Shown here piece after piece: positions 16,134 to 24,760 of a stretch of DNA of 64,000 nt; position 1 is the stretch's first letter; each line of letters starts with the position of its first letter. Source of the DNA: Bacteroidota bacterium (GTDB taxonomy: Bacteria > Bacteroidota > Bacteroidia > NS11-12g > UBA9320); the NCBI GenBank assembly GCA_002746305.1, contig NVWV01000005.1, positions 124,001 through 188,000 on the forward strand, in the 5' to 3' direction. The notes beneath the pieces are model-generated. The model did not search any database and had not been told where the DNA came from. It was given only the letters and a program-made list of their open reading frames with translations. Made by a program: the position numbers and the translations under genes.

Positions 16134-17411
16134 ATGACCTTAAAGTTCAAAGAGCCAGCTCCAATTACAGATGAGTTAAATCCGTTGGAGTCTATGATGA
16201 AGAGATTTGATGAAGCCGCCAGAATTTTAGGCTTGGATGAATCTACTTATAATGCACTTAAGTCTCCTGAAAAAGCAGTTATTGTAAGTCTTCCAGTTAC
16301 TATGGATAATGGAAAAGTAAAGGTGTTTCAAGGATATCGTGTAGTGCATTCATCGAAATTAGGTCCTAGTAAAGGAGGGATTCGATACTCCATGGGAGTT
16401 AATCTTGATGAGGTTAAAGCTCTTGCTGCTTGGATGACTTGGAAATGTGCTGTAGTGGGTATTCCCTACGGTGGAGCTAAAGGGGGAATCCAGTGTGAAC
16501 CTCGTGAAATGTCTCAAGGGGAATTGGAGCGATTAACGAGATCATTTACTGGTGCTATGAGGGACGTTTTTGGTCCTGAGAGAGATATTCCAGCCCCAGA
16601 TATGGGCACAAACCCTGAAACAATGGCTTGGATTATGGATGAATATTCAAAACTGGTAGGTCAAGCATCACCAGCAGTGGTTACTGGTAAACCTTTGGTA
16701 CTTGGAGGATCACTCGGAAGAGTTGAGGCAACAGGAAGAGGTGTTATGGTTTCGGCACGTAGTGCAATGGCAAAGTTGAAAATGAATCCTTCTCAATCTA
16801 CTTGTGCAGTACAAGGTTTTGGAAATGTAGGCAGTATTTCGGCAAAACTATTGGAGCGACAAGGGGTAACAATTGTTGCTATTTCAGATATTTCTGGAGC
16901 ATATCACAATGAAGAAGGTCTGGATATTGAAGAAGCTATTGAGTATGTTAGAAAGAATAAAAGTTTAGAAGGATACAAAGGAGGTAAGATAATTACCAAT
17001 GAAGAGATTTTGGAACTTGATGTAGATATACTTGTTCCTGCTGCATTAGAAGATCAGATAACGGAAGAAAATGCATCTAGAATTAAAGCAAAACTTATAG
17101 TAGAAGGGGCAAATGGACCTACTGCTTCTACTGCCGATAAGATATTGGATGACAATGGTATTATGGTAGTACCTGATATTCTTGCAAATGCAGGAGGCGT
17201 TTCTGTTTCTTACTTCGAATGGGTGCAAAATAGATTGGGGTATTTTTGGACAGAGGAACGCGTAAATAGAAGAGCTGATAGAGTAATGAAGCAAGCTTTT
17301 GATGATGTCTATAAAGCTGCTAAAAAGTATAAATGTAGTTTGAGAACTGCAGCATACATTGTTGCTATAAAAAAGGTAGCCGATATATCTAAGTTAAGAG
17401 GCATATTTTAA
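16134..17411 (+). CDS. Glu/Leu/Phe/Val dehydrogenase (glutamate dehydrogenase)
   Basis: A 425-residue NAD(P)-dependent amino acid dehydrogenase, most like glutamate dehydrogenases. 'GPSKGGIRY' and 'IPYGGAKGGIQCEPREMS' hold the substrate and catalytic lysines, 'PAPDMGTNPETMAWI' is typical, and 'VQGFGNVGSISAKLL' is the nucleotide-binding Rossmann loop; 'GRGVMVSARSAM' precedes it. I start at ATG 16134 ('MTLKFKEPAP') rather than 33 bases upstream, because the earlier start lies next to the promoter box. The stop is directly followed by the Psd start codon. Confidence 0.93.
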   Translation: MTLKFKEPAPITDELNPLESMMKRFDEAARILGLDESTYNALKSPEKAVIVSLPVTMDNGKVKVFQGYRVVHSSKLGPSKGGIRYSMGVNLDEVKALAAWMTWKCAVVGIPYGGAKGGIQCEPREMSQGELERLTRSFTGAMRDVFGPERDIPAPDMGTNPETMAWIMDEYSKLVGQASPAVVTGKPLVLGGSLGRVEATGRGVMVSARSAMAKLKMNPSQSTCAVQGFGNVGSISAKLLERQGVTIVAISDISGAYHNEEGLDIEEAIEYVRKNKSLEGYKGGKIITNEEILELDVDILVPAALEDQITEENASRIKAKLIVEGANGPTASTADKILDDNGIMVVPDILANAGGVSVSYFEWVQNRLGYFWTEERVNRRADRVMKQAFDDVYKAAKKYKCSLRTAAYIVAIKKVADISKLRGIF

Positions 17412-18068
17412 ATGAAGCTACACAGAGAAGGGTATAAAATCGTTCTGATTGCCACACTACTCTTAGGTGGAATCTTATTTGGTTTATCATCATTGGATAC
17501 TCCTCAATGGCTTATGTCATTATTGGGCCTTCCTCTCTTGGTTCTGTATATCCTGATTATTCGATTCTTTAGAAACCCTCCTCGTTATTCTGATAAAACT
17601 GAGAATGGTGTGGTGAGCCCCTGTGATGGGAAAGTGGTAGTAATAGAAGAAGTTGAAGAGACTGAATATTTTAAAGATAGGCGAATTCAAATTTCTGTTT
17701 TTATGTCACCACTCAATGTGCATGTGAATAGAAACCCAATTTCGGGTCTTGTAAGTTACTTCAAATATCATTCAGGTAAATATTTAGTAGCATGGCATCC
17801 TAAATCAAGTACTGAAAATGAAAGGACTACATCTGTTATTAAGTCAGGGAATGGTACAGAAATATTATTTAGGCAAATCGCTGGTGCGGTAGCTAGAAGA
17901 ATAAGATGGTATATTAAACCCTCGGACAAAGTAACTCAAGGTGAGGAAATGGGATTCATTAAATTTGGTTCTAGGGTGGATATTTTTGTGCCTATTGGTA
18001 CAGAAATAAAAGTGGAATTAGAACAAAAAGTGACTGCAGCAGAAACACTTCTCGCAGTATACAAGTAA
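17412..18068 (+). CDS. psd: Phosphatidylserine decarboxylase family protein
   Basis: This enzyme forms phosphatidylethanolamine from phosphatidylserine using a pyruvoyl group. The 218-residue short form has an N-terminal membrane hairpin ('IVLIATLLLGGILFGLSS', then 'LLGLPLLVLYILIIRFF') and 'SPCDGKVVVIEE'. The self-cleavage site is in 'MGFIKFGSRVDIFVP', where the Ser after Gly would become the pyruvoyl group. 'SPLNVHVNRNPISG' is also characteristic. The start codon follows the glutamate dehydrogenase stop directly. Confidence 0.93.
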   Translation: MKLHREGYKIVLIATLLLGGILFGLSSLDTPQWLMSLLGLPLLVLYILIIRFFRNPPRYSDKTENGVVSPCDGKVVVIEEVEETEYFKDRRIQISVFMSPLNVHVNRNPISGLVSYFKYHSGKYLVAWHPKSSTENERTTSVIKSGNGTEILFRQIAGAVARRIRWYIKPSDKVTQGEEMGFIKFGSRVDIFVPIGTEIKVELEQKVTAAETLLAVYK

Positions 18069-18074
18069 TCAGAA

Positions 18075-18671
18075 ATGAGTATTCTCGAATACTTAGAAAA
18101 ACATCTTCCAACGTTCAAATCTCAGTGTATTTTAGACTATTTAGCAGATGCTAAATGCGTGTTAAAGATTACCAAGCCTCGTAAAACAAAACGGGGTGAT
18201 TTTCGACAGTATGGTACTGACTTGAGCATTAGTGTCAATCATGATGATAATTCATATCGGTTTTTATTCACACTTATACATGAGATTGCTCATCTTAAAA
18301 CGTACCTAGAATTTAAGAACAAAGTAAACCCGCATGGATCTGAATGGAAACGGAACTTCAAAGACCTCTTTTATTACTTCAAAATGGAAGAGGAATTTGG
18401 TAAAGATGCAGAAATTTTACAGGAAGTAAAGCAAGAGCTTCTTAATCCAAAAGCCTGTAGTGGCGTAAGTCTGCTAGTTGAGAAAGCTTTTTCAAAGTTT
18501 GATGAAGTTGAGGGTGTTTACTTGGATGAATTGCAGTTGGGTCAAAGGTTCGTATTCCGAAATCATACCTATGAGAAACTAGAATCTAGGCGTACGCGAG
18601 TGATGTGCGTGAATGTTTTAAACAAACGAAAATATACAATTAATAAAGCTGCTATCGTAGTGCCATGTTAG
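18075..18671 (+). CDS. SprT-like domain zinc-metalloprotease protein
   Basis: 198 residues with 'LFTLIHEIAHLKTYL' (His69, Glu70, His73) and a third ligand candidate His87 in 'VNPHGSEWKRNF', the arrangement of SprT/Spartan-type domains. The C-terminal part has no obvious Cys4 zinc ribbon. Substrate unknown. It starts six bases after psd and is probably the last gene of the run from cdsA or gdh. Confidence 0.85.
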   Translation: MSILEYLEKHLPTFKSQCILDYLADAKCVLKITKPRKTKRGDFRQYGTDLSISVNHDDNSYRFLFTLIHEIAHLKTYLEFKNKVNPHGSEWKRNFKDLFYYFKMEEEFGKDAEILQEVKQELLNPKACSGVSLLVEKAFSKFDEVEGVYLDELQLGQRFVFRNHTYEKLESRRTRVMCVNVLNKRKYTINKAAIVVPC

Positions 18672-18752
18672 AAATGTATCTTAAAATTTTGTGACTTTTG
18701 ACTATTTTTACGTCTACTTTATAATATTAACCAAATCAAAAACTAAAAAATT

Positions 18753-19157
18753 ATGCTAAAAGAATTCAAAAATTTCATCATGACAGGAAATGTCATTGAC
18801 TTTGCTGTAGCTGTAATAATGGCTGGAGCATTAGGTGCAGTGATTAAGGGCTTTGTAGACAAGATTGCAATGCCATTGGTAGGTATGCTTACTGGAGGCG
18901 TCAACTTTGCTGATAAATTTTGGAACCTAACAGAAGTTCCATATGCCACATTAAAGGAAGCACAAGAAGCGGGAGCTGCTGTGATCACTTATGGAAGTTG
19001 GATTAATGACATTATTAGTTTGCTAATTGTTGGTTTTGTGATGTTTATGCTTGTAAGGGCGTATAACAAAACAAAAACTCCTGAGCCAAAAGCTGCTCCA
19101 TCAGGTCCGAGTGATAACCAATTACTTATGGAAATAAGAGATGCATTGAAGAAGTAA
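18753..19157 (+). CDS. mscL: Large-conductance mechanosensitive channel MscL
   Basis: MscL opens under membrane tension to release solutes on osmotic downshock. The N-terminus 'MLKEFKNFIMTGNVIDFAVA' and the first pore helix 'VIMAGALGAVIKGFVDKIAM' match the family, followed by the second helix ('DIISLLIVGFVMFMLVRAY') and a cytoplasmic amphipathic end. The 134-residue length is normal. A strong hairpin terminator follows. Confidence 0.96.
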   Translation: MLKEFKNFIMTGNVIDFAVAVIMAGALGAVIKGFVDKIAMPLVGMLTGGVNFADKFWNLTEVPYATLKEAQEAGAAVITYGSWINDIISLLIVGFVMFMLVRAYNKTKTPEPKAAPSGPSDNQLLMEIRDALKK

Positions 19158-19180
19158 CTTCTTTAAATATAGAAACTAAA

Positions 19181-19209
19181 AGAGCGACCAACGGTCGCTC
19201 TTTTTTTTG
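19181..19209 (+). terminator. Rho-independent terminator after mscL
   Basis: A perfect nine-base stem (AGAGCGACC / GGTCGCTCT) with a three-base loop, followed by a T-run. On the minus strand it is followed by TTTTAG, so it may also stop transcription of the convergent E1 gene, which ends at 19230. Confidence 0.85.
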
Positions 19210-19229
19210 TGTTTTATAAAAATTATTAT

Positions 19230-21614
19230 CTAGAAGCTTGGGTACTTAGATGGATCATTGTCATTCATCATAGCATAAACCAAATCAAACAATTCTTCAG
19301 CATTGGATTTAGAGAAGTAATCTCCATCAGTACCATATGCTGGTCTGTGATCTTGAGAAGTAAGAGTTCTTGGAGCACTGTCTAAGAACCGGTATCCGCC
19401 TTGCTCTTCAAGTACTTTTTGCATAATAAAACCAGTAGCTCCACCCTTTACATCTTCATCCATAAATATGACCTTATTCGTCTTTTTAAGAGATTCAACA
19501 ATATCATGGTTTATATCAAATGGGAGAAGAGATTGAACATCAATCAGTTCGACAGAAATTCCTTTTTCCTCTAATAGATGAATACCTTCTTGTGCTATTC
19601 GAATACAAGAACCATAGGTAACTACGGTTAAATCGGTTCCTTCGATTAAGGTTTCGGTTACGCCTACAGGTACTGTAAATTGAGCTAAATTATTTGGTAG
19701 CTTTTCTTTGAGTCGATAACCATTTAGACACTCTATTACAATAGCAGGTTCATCTGATTTTATGATAGTATTGTAAAATCCTGCCGCTCTGGTCATATCT
19801 CTTGGTACGAGCACGTTCATACCACGTACAGCATTTAGAATCATTCCCATAGGTGAACCACTGTGCCATATGCCCTCAAGCCTATGTCCACGAGTTCTAA
19901 TTATAAGGGGGTACTTCTGACCACCTTTGGTTCGGTATTGAATCGTTGCGATATCGTCACTCATCATTTGGAGACCATAAAGTAAATAATCCAAGTATTG
20001 TATTTCGGCAATAGGTCTAAGCCCCCTTAAGGATGCACCTATCGCTTGGCCTACAATTGTATTCTCACGAATCCCCATATCCATAACTCGGGTATCTCCA
20101 TGTTTCTCTTGAAGTCCCGCGAACCCCTGATTTACATCTCCAATTTTACCAAGATCTTCACCAAAAGCTATTACCTCGGGGTGATTGGTGAGAAGATGGT
20201 CAAAGGCCTTATTGAGAATTTCGAAACCATTAATTGTCTGACAATCAGAGTCATACTCGGGCTTTATTTCATCTATACTTAAAGCACTATTGGAAGATTG
20301 GCTGTGCAAATGACTACTGTATATTTCTTGATACTTGGCCAAATAATTAGTGTAGTAATCTTTTGACTCCTTTACATTGGGATTGCCAATATTGGCTCTA
20401 AGTACCCTATGGAAGGTTTTCAAAATATCCTTTCTTCCTGGATCCATGATAGCTTTAAGAGAGGAAGAAGCTTCAGCATCTAAACCACTTAAAACATTTG
20501 CAGCTTCATCAATCTCGGCTTTTATTTCGCTTGTAAACGCGGTCCATGCAGCCTTTTTAGCCTCTTTTACTTGATCCTCAGCCTGTTTTTCAAGTTCTGA
20601 TAACTCCTCCTCAGTAGAAATTTTACTTTCTAACATCCAAGACTTCATTTTAGGAACACAGTCATTTTCTAGTTCCCAAGCCAATCTATCTTTAGACTTA
20701 TATCGCTCGTGAGAGCCAGATGTTGAGTGACCTTGAGGCTGAGTGAGCTCCTTCACATGTACTACAACTGGAGTATGTTTGGTTCTGCACACTTCCGAAG
20801 CTTTTTTATAAGCATTCATAAGAGAAGGGTAATCCCAGCCATTTACCGTGATTAATTCTATGCCTATTCCAAATTTATCTGTTTTAAACCCAGATAGTAT
20901 AGAGCTTAAATTTTGTTTTGTTGTTTGATGTTCAGCATGTACTGATATTCCATACTCGTCATCCCAGATGCTAATTAGCATTGGTACTTGCATAACACCG
21001 GCAGCATTTATAGATTCCCAAAAGTGCCCCTCAGATGTACTCGCATTGCCAATAGTTCCCCAAGCAATTTCATTCCCTTGGTTCGAAAAATTAGTTTTAT
21101 GATTGAGGTTTTTATTTTGCTTGTAAACTTTAGATGCAAAAGCTAAACCCAGTACTCGTGGCATTTGTCCAGCTGTAGGAGATATATCAGAAGAAATATT
21201 GATTCTGTCAGTTTGAGGTAACCAATTACCTTCATCATCTAACATTCGAGTACCAAAGTGTCCATTCATACTTCTTCCAGCACTACTTGGTTCATGTTCT
21301 GAACTTGGATGGGCATAGAGTTGGGCAAAAAACTTTTGGACATCGCTTAAACCGAGTGCAAACATTAAAGTTTGGTCTCTATAATATCCTGCTCTAAAGT
21401 CACCTTTGGCCATATATCTAGCCATAGCCACTTGAGCTACTTCCTTACCATCGCCAAATATTCCGAATTTCGCTTTTCCAGTAAGAACCTCCTTTCTGCC
21501 CATAAGAGAAGTTTGTCTACTCTTATATGCAGTTACGTAATCTGTGATTACTTGTTGCTTAAATTCTTCTTTTGAAATTGCCGTTTTAGATGCTTTTGCC
21601 ACTGATGTTGCCAT
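19230..21614 (-). CDS. Fused E1 alpha/beta 2-oxoacid dehydrogenase (thiamine-dependent)
   Basis: One 794-residue chain holds both E1 subunits of a branched-chain-type 2-oxoacid dehydrogenase. The alpha half has 'GKEVAQVAMARYMAKGDF', 'YYRDQTLMFALGLS' and the diphosphate-binding region 'AWGTIGNASTSEGHFWE'. The beta half begins about residue 455 ('NGFEILNKAFDHLL') with 'AFGEDLGKIGDVNQGFAG', 'DMGIRENTIVGQAIGASLRG' and 'FMDEDVKGGATGFIMQ'. The alpha-beta fusion is the usual form in many Bacteroidota. E2 and E3 are not in the window. Branched-chain 2-oxoacids are the likely substrates. Confidence 0.92.
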   Translation of the reverse strand: MATSVAKASKTAISKEEFKQQVITDYVTAYKSRQTSLMGRKEVLTGKAKFGIFGDGKEVAQVAMARYMAKGDFRAGYYRDQTLMFALGLSDVQKFFAQLYAHPSSEHEPSSAGRSMNGHFGTRMLDDEGNWLPQTDRINISSDISPTAGQMPRVLGLAFASKVYKQNKNLNHKTNFSNQGNEIAWGTIGNASTSEGHFWESINAAGVMQVPMLISIWDDEYGISVHAEHQTTKQNLSSILSGFKTDKFGIGIELITVNGWDYPSLMNAYKKASEVCRTKHTPVVVHVKELTQPQGHSTSGSHERYKSKDRLAWELENDCVPKMKSWMLESKISTEEELSELEKQAEDQVKEAKKAAWTAFTSEIKAEIDEAANVLSGLDAEASSSLKAIMDPGRKDILKTFHRVLRANIGNPNVKESKDYYTNYLAKYQEIYSSHLHSQSSNSALSIDEIKPEYDSDCQTINGFEILNKAFDHLLTNHPEVIAFGEDLGKIGDVNQGFAGLQEKHGDTRVMDMGIRENTIVGQAIGASLRGLRPIAEIQYLDYLLYGLQMMSDDIATIQYRTKGGQKYPLIIRTRGHRLEGIWHSGSPMGMILNAVRGMNVLVPRDMTRAAGFYNTIIKSDEPAIVIECLNGYRLKEKLPNNLAQFTVPVGVTETLIEGTDLTVVTYGSCIRIAQEGIHLLEEKGISVELIDVQSLLPFDINHDIVESLKKTNKVIFMDEDVKGGATGFIMQKVLEEQGGYRFLDSAPRTLTSQDHRPAYGTDGDYFSKSNAEELFDLVYAMMNDNDPSKYPSF

Positions 21615-21627
21615 ATTTTGAGTGGTG

Positions 21628-21635
21628 CAAAGATA
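21628..21635 (-). promoter_or_regulatory. -7 element (TATCTTTG) before the fused E1 gene
   Basis: A perfect TAnnTTTG box on the minus strand, 13 bases before the ATG. No matching TTG at -33 was found. Confidence 0.4.
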
Positions 21636-21664
21636 AGCCTTTACATTTACTCCCTTATTATGGC

Positions 21665-22387
21665 CTAATGCATTAACTTTTTAGTGAATACTCGATCCCC
21701 TGCAGATACGGTCATTATATAAAGACCTTTAGGTGTACCTGAAATGTCAATGGATATGAAATTAATGTCTTCAACTGTTTGGAAATCAACCTTTTTGCCT
21801 TGTAAATCGACAATCTTTATGATCTCAGTTTTCTTGGCAGTTTTTAGTAAGTATTTTCCGTTTGAAGAAGGGTTTGGATAAAGCGTGATACGTTCTTCTT
21901 CTGGTTCAAAAATAGAAGCAGACCCATCACCATGCACCACTAGTTGATAGCCATCTGCAGTATCTGGTACAGGTATTTTTAAAAGACCAATTCTTGCATA
22001 TGCTGTTGTAGCTATTTTAATTGGATAGATTCCTTCATGACTTTGAGTAGGGTTTCCAAAAATCTTAACACATCCAACAGCAGTGTGGTCAAATGTGCAA
22101 TTGGAAGGTTCACAGTTATAATCAAATCCCAAAGGGAGACCTATAACTTTATCTACAGTCACAGAATCGATAGCCGCACTTACCTGCTGTCCCGCAAACT
22201 CGGTCACGGTATCTTTTAAAGCTAGAATCTGAAAAACGAACTCGTAAGCTTGATTTACAAATGCAGTATCCGGTTGTTCTGGATATACACCTGGTTGAGT
22301 GATTGTTATGTCGGGATTACAAACTTGGGCAGATACAGATACAAATCCAAACACTGCAATAAGTGAACTAACTAAAACCTTTTTCAT
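21665..22387 (-). CDS. Secreted protein with T9SS C-terminal sorting domain
   Basis: 240 residues from the ATG at 22387 ('MKKVLVSSLIAVFGFVSVSA', a signal peptide). The mature part begins 'QVCNPDITITQPGVYPEQPD', contains several Cys ('DYNCEPSNCTFDHTAVGC') and looks like an all-beta domain. From about residue 165 a type A T9SS sorting domain follows ('ITLYPNPSSNGKYLL' to 'GLYIMTVSAGDRVFTKKL'). It is divergent from a TonB-dependent receptor with only 37 bases between the start codons, suggesting shared control. Its binding partner or activity is unknown. Confidence 0.85.
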   Translation of the reverse strand: MKKVLVSSLIAVFGFVSVSAQVCNPDITITQPGVYPEQPDTAFVNQAYEFVFQILALKDTVTEFAGQQVSAAIDSVTVDKVIGLPLGFDYNCEPSNCTFDHTAVGCVKIFGNPTQSHEGIYPIKIATTAYARIGLLKIPVPDTADGYQLVVHGDGSASIFEPEEERITLYPNPSSNGKYLLKTAKKTEIIKIVDLQGKKVDFQTVEDINFISIDISGTPKGLYIMTVSAGDRVFTKKLMH

Positions 22388-22424
22388 ACTGATAGCTTTA
22401 AATACATTTGTGAAAAACGAATAT

Positions 22425-24716
22425 ATGGGGATTAGGTTAGTAACACAAGTTGTATTTGTTCTTATGACGTTGTCATTATGGGGACAGGACGTTTTTTCGT
22501 ATAAAGGTAGAGTGGTCAACAAAGAAGGAGAATCCATTGTAGGAGCTCAGTTTACTCTTGAAGGAATGGATAGAGTGTTTTATTTGACTGATGAAAATGG
22601 TTCTTTTGATTTTCAGACTGATAGACAAACAATGATACTGAACCAGATGGGTTATAAGACTCAAACAGTAAAATCAGGTGAAGCTTTGATTATCATGGAA
22701 GATGAAACAAGCTTGTTAAATGCCATTGTAGTTACTGAGAATAAACGTGAGACTCAACTTAAGAATGCTACTATCTCAATGGAAATAATTAGCCCAGATT
22801 TGATTTCGAATACGGCCCCAACCAATATGGAAGAGAGTATTGGAAGAATAAGCGGGGTGCAAGTAGTAGATAATCAGCCGAATATACGAAGTGGAAGTGG
22901 GTGGAGTTATGGAGCAGGGTCACGAGTTCAGGTGCTTGTGGATGGAGTGCCAATGCTAAGTGGAGATGCTGGTCAACCTCTTTGGACCTTTGTGCCTACT
23001 GAGGGAATCGAAGGAGTTGAGATTATTAAAGGAGCAAGTTCTGTTATCTATGGTTCTTCAGCCTTAAATGGGGTAATCAATATTAAAACAAAAAAGTCGA
23101 AGAGTAAGCCATTTACGCAAGTGTCCGTCTCTGGAGGCTTTTACGATTTACCTAAGAGAGAATCACTACGATATAGAGGTAGAAAGCGAAACTCACTGTC
23201 CAATATTACAGCTTATCATACTGGATTATACAATGGGATTGGAGTTACTGCTGGGTTGAATATGTTAAATGATGAAGGCTATAAAATGGGAGACTATGAT
23301 AAGAGAGTAAGAGGAACATTGGGTCTCAGGAAAGTTTTTGGGAAGAAAAATTTAATTGTTGGTTTAAATTCTACGTATCAATCAGGTACTTCAGGGAGTT
23401 TTTTGCTTTGGGAGAATTACAATCTAGGTTATACGGCATTAGATAGCAGCACAACAGATAATATTGTATCTAGGGTCAGTATCGATCCATATATAAAATG
23501 GCAAAAGGGAAAGTTTAATCACTCGTTGAATACACGCTATCTTGTTGTAAATAATGAAGTTGACAATGGAGATTCGGCTAATGACCAGTCGAATTTTTCA
23601 GATTTAGTATATGCTGAATATCAATTACAATTGGCCTTACCAAAGAAGAAGTTTAATGCAACCGCAGGTTTAGTTGCTATAAACAGCGTCACTCGTTCTC
23701 CTCTTTATTTGGGGAAACAAAAGGCTAGTAACTATGCAACGTATCTTCAACTGGAAAAAGTCTGGAATAGATTAACAGCAACAGGTGGTGCTCGGTATGA
23801 ATATTTCAAACTCAATGACCGATCAGAAGCTAAACCGGTTTTTAGAGCAGGATTAAACTATAAACTAGCACAATACACTTTTTTAAGAAGCAGTTTTGGA
23901 CAGGGTTATAGATTTCCAAGTATTGCAGAGTCTTTTATCAGCACATCTGTAGGTCCCATTACTATTTTTCCCAATAATAATCTGCAATCAGAAACAGGTT
24001 CAAACATTGAGTTTGGCGTTAAACAAGGGTTGGAGTTCAAAGGATGGCAATTGATGTTGGATGCTGCCATTTTTCAAATGGATTATGAAAACATGATGGA
24101 GTTTACATTCGGAATTTGGGAGTTTACCCCTCCATTTGATTTTAAGGCAGGTTTTAGGACATTAAATACAGGAAAGACTAGAGTTCAGGGTTCAGAATTT
24201 AATATTGGGTTTCAGAAAAAATTAAAAGACATTGATATCCAGGGGTTTGTGGGAGTAACATTAACTAGGTCTGAATCTCTAAGTCCCAATGAAATAATTG
24301 CACAGGACAGTACCGGACAATTAATAAGCTATGCTTCTACAAGTTCAGATACATTTGGTTATGGATTGAAATATAGACCTAGGAATTTAGCAAAAGCCGA
24401 TGTCATGTTCAAATACAAAAAATGGAGGTTTGGAGCAGGTCTTGTATATCAATCTCAAATGAAAAATGTAGATTTGGCATTTACGGAAGGCATAATTGCA
24501 GCAGTAATTCCAGGTGTGCAAGAGTCTATAGACAAGAAACTTACGGAGTATATGCTAATCAATGCTCGAATCGGATATGCCTTTTCAAACAGTTTGAGTA
24601 CTAATTTTCTGGTATCTAATATTTCAAACAAAGAATATGCAATACGGCCAGCGGATTTGGGAGCTCCCCGTTCTGTGAGACTTCAAGTAACCTACACATT
24701 AGACAAGTCAAAATAA
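22425..24716 (+). CDS. TonB-dependent receptor
   Basis: An outer-membrane receptor of 763 residues. After a signal peptide ('MGIRLVTQVVFVLMTLSLWG') comes a carboxypeptidase-regulatory-like domain ('YKGRVVNKEGESIVGAQF'), a plug ('NMEESIGRISGVQVVDNQPN', then 'RVQVLVDGVPM' and 'GVEIIKGASSVIYGSSALNG') and a beta barrel ending 'GAPRSVRLQVTYTL'. The start at 22425 excludes a longer frame overlapping the divergent gene. The substrate is not evident; no SusD partner is adjacent. A TACATTTG box at 22403-22410 may be its -7 element. Confidence 0.93.
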   Translation: MGIRLVTQVVFVLMTLSLWGQDVFSYKGRVVNKEGESIVGAQFTLEGMDRVFYLTDENGSFDFQTDRQTMILNQMGYKTQTVKSGEALIIMEDETSLLNAIVVTENKRETQLKNATISMEIISPDLISNTAPTNMEESIGRISGVQVVDNQPNIRSGSGWSYGAGSRVQVLVDGVPMLSGDAGQPLWTFVPTEGIEGVEIIKGASSVIYGSSALNGVINIKTKKSKSKPFTQVSVSGGFYDLPKRESLRYRGRKRNSLSNITAYHTGLYNGIGVTAGLNMLNDEGYKMGDYDKRVRGTLGLRKVFGKKNLIVGLNSTYQSGTSGSFLLWENYNLGYTALDSSTTDNIVSRVSIDPYIKWQKGKFNHSLNTRYLVVNNEVDNGDSANDQSNFSDLVYAEYQLQLALPKKKFNATAGLVAINSVTRSPLYLGKQKASNYATYLQLEKVWNRLTATGGARYEYFKLNDRSEAKPVFRAGLNYKLAQYTFLRSSFGQGYRFPSIAESFISTSVGPITIFPNNNLQSETGSNIEFGVKQGLEFKGWQLMLDAAIFQMDYENMMEFTFGIWEFTPPFDFKAGFRTLNTGKTRVQGSEFNIGFQKKLKDIDIQGFVGVTLTRSESLSPNEIIAQDSTGQLISYASTSSDTFGYGLKYRPRNLAKADVMFKYKKWRFGAGLVYQSQMKNVDLAFTEGIIAAVIPGVQESIDKKLTEYMLINARIGYAFSNSLSTNFLVSNISNKEYAIRPADLGAPRSVRLQVTYTLDKSK

Positions 24717-24760
24717 TGTGTGTATAGCAAATGCATTGTAGAAGTAGCTTTGCATAGCAA

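Noticed and set aside
22299..22424. N-terminal extension of the TonB-dependent receptor
   Set aside because: It overlaps the divergent T9SS protein's signal peptide and lacks signal-peptide character; the ATG at 22425 starts a proper signal sequence.
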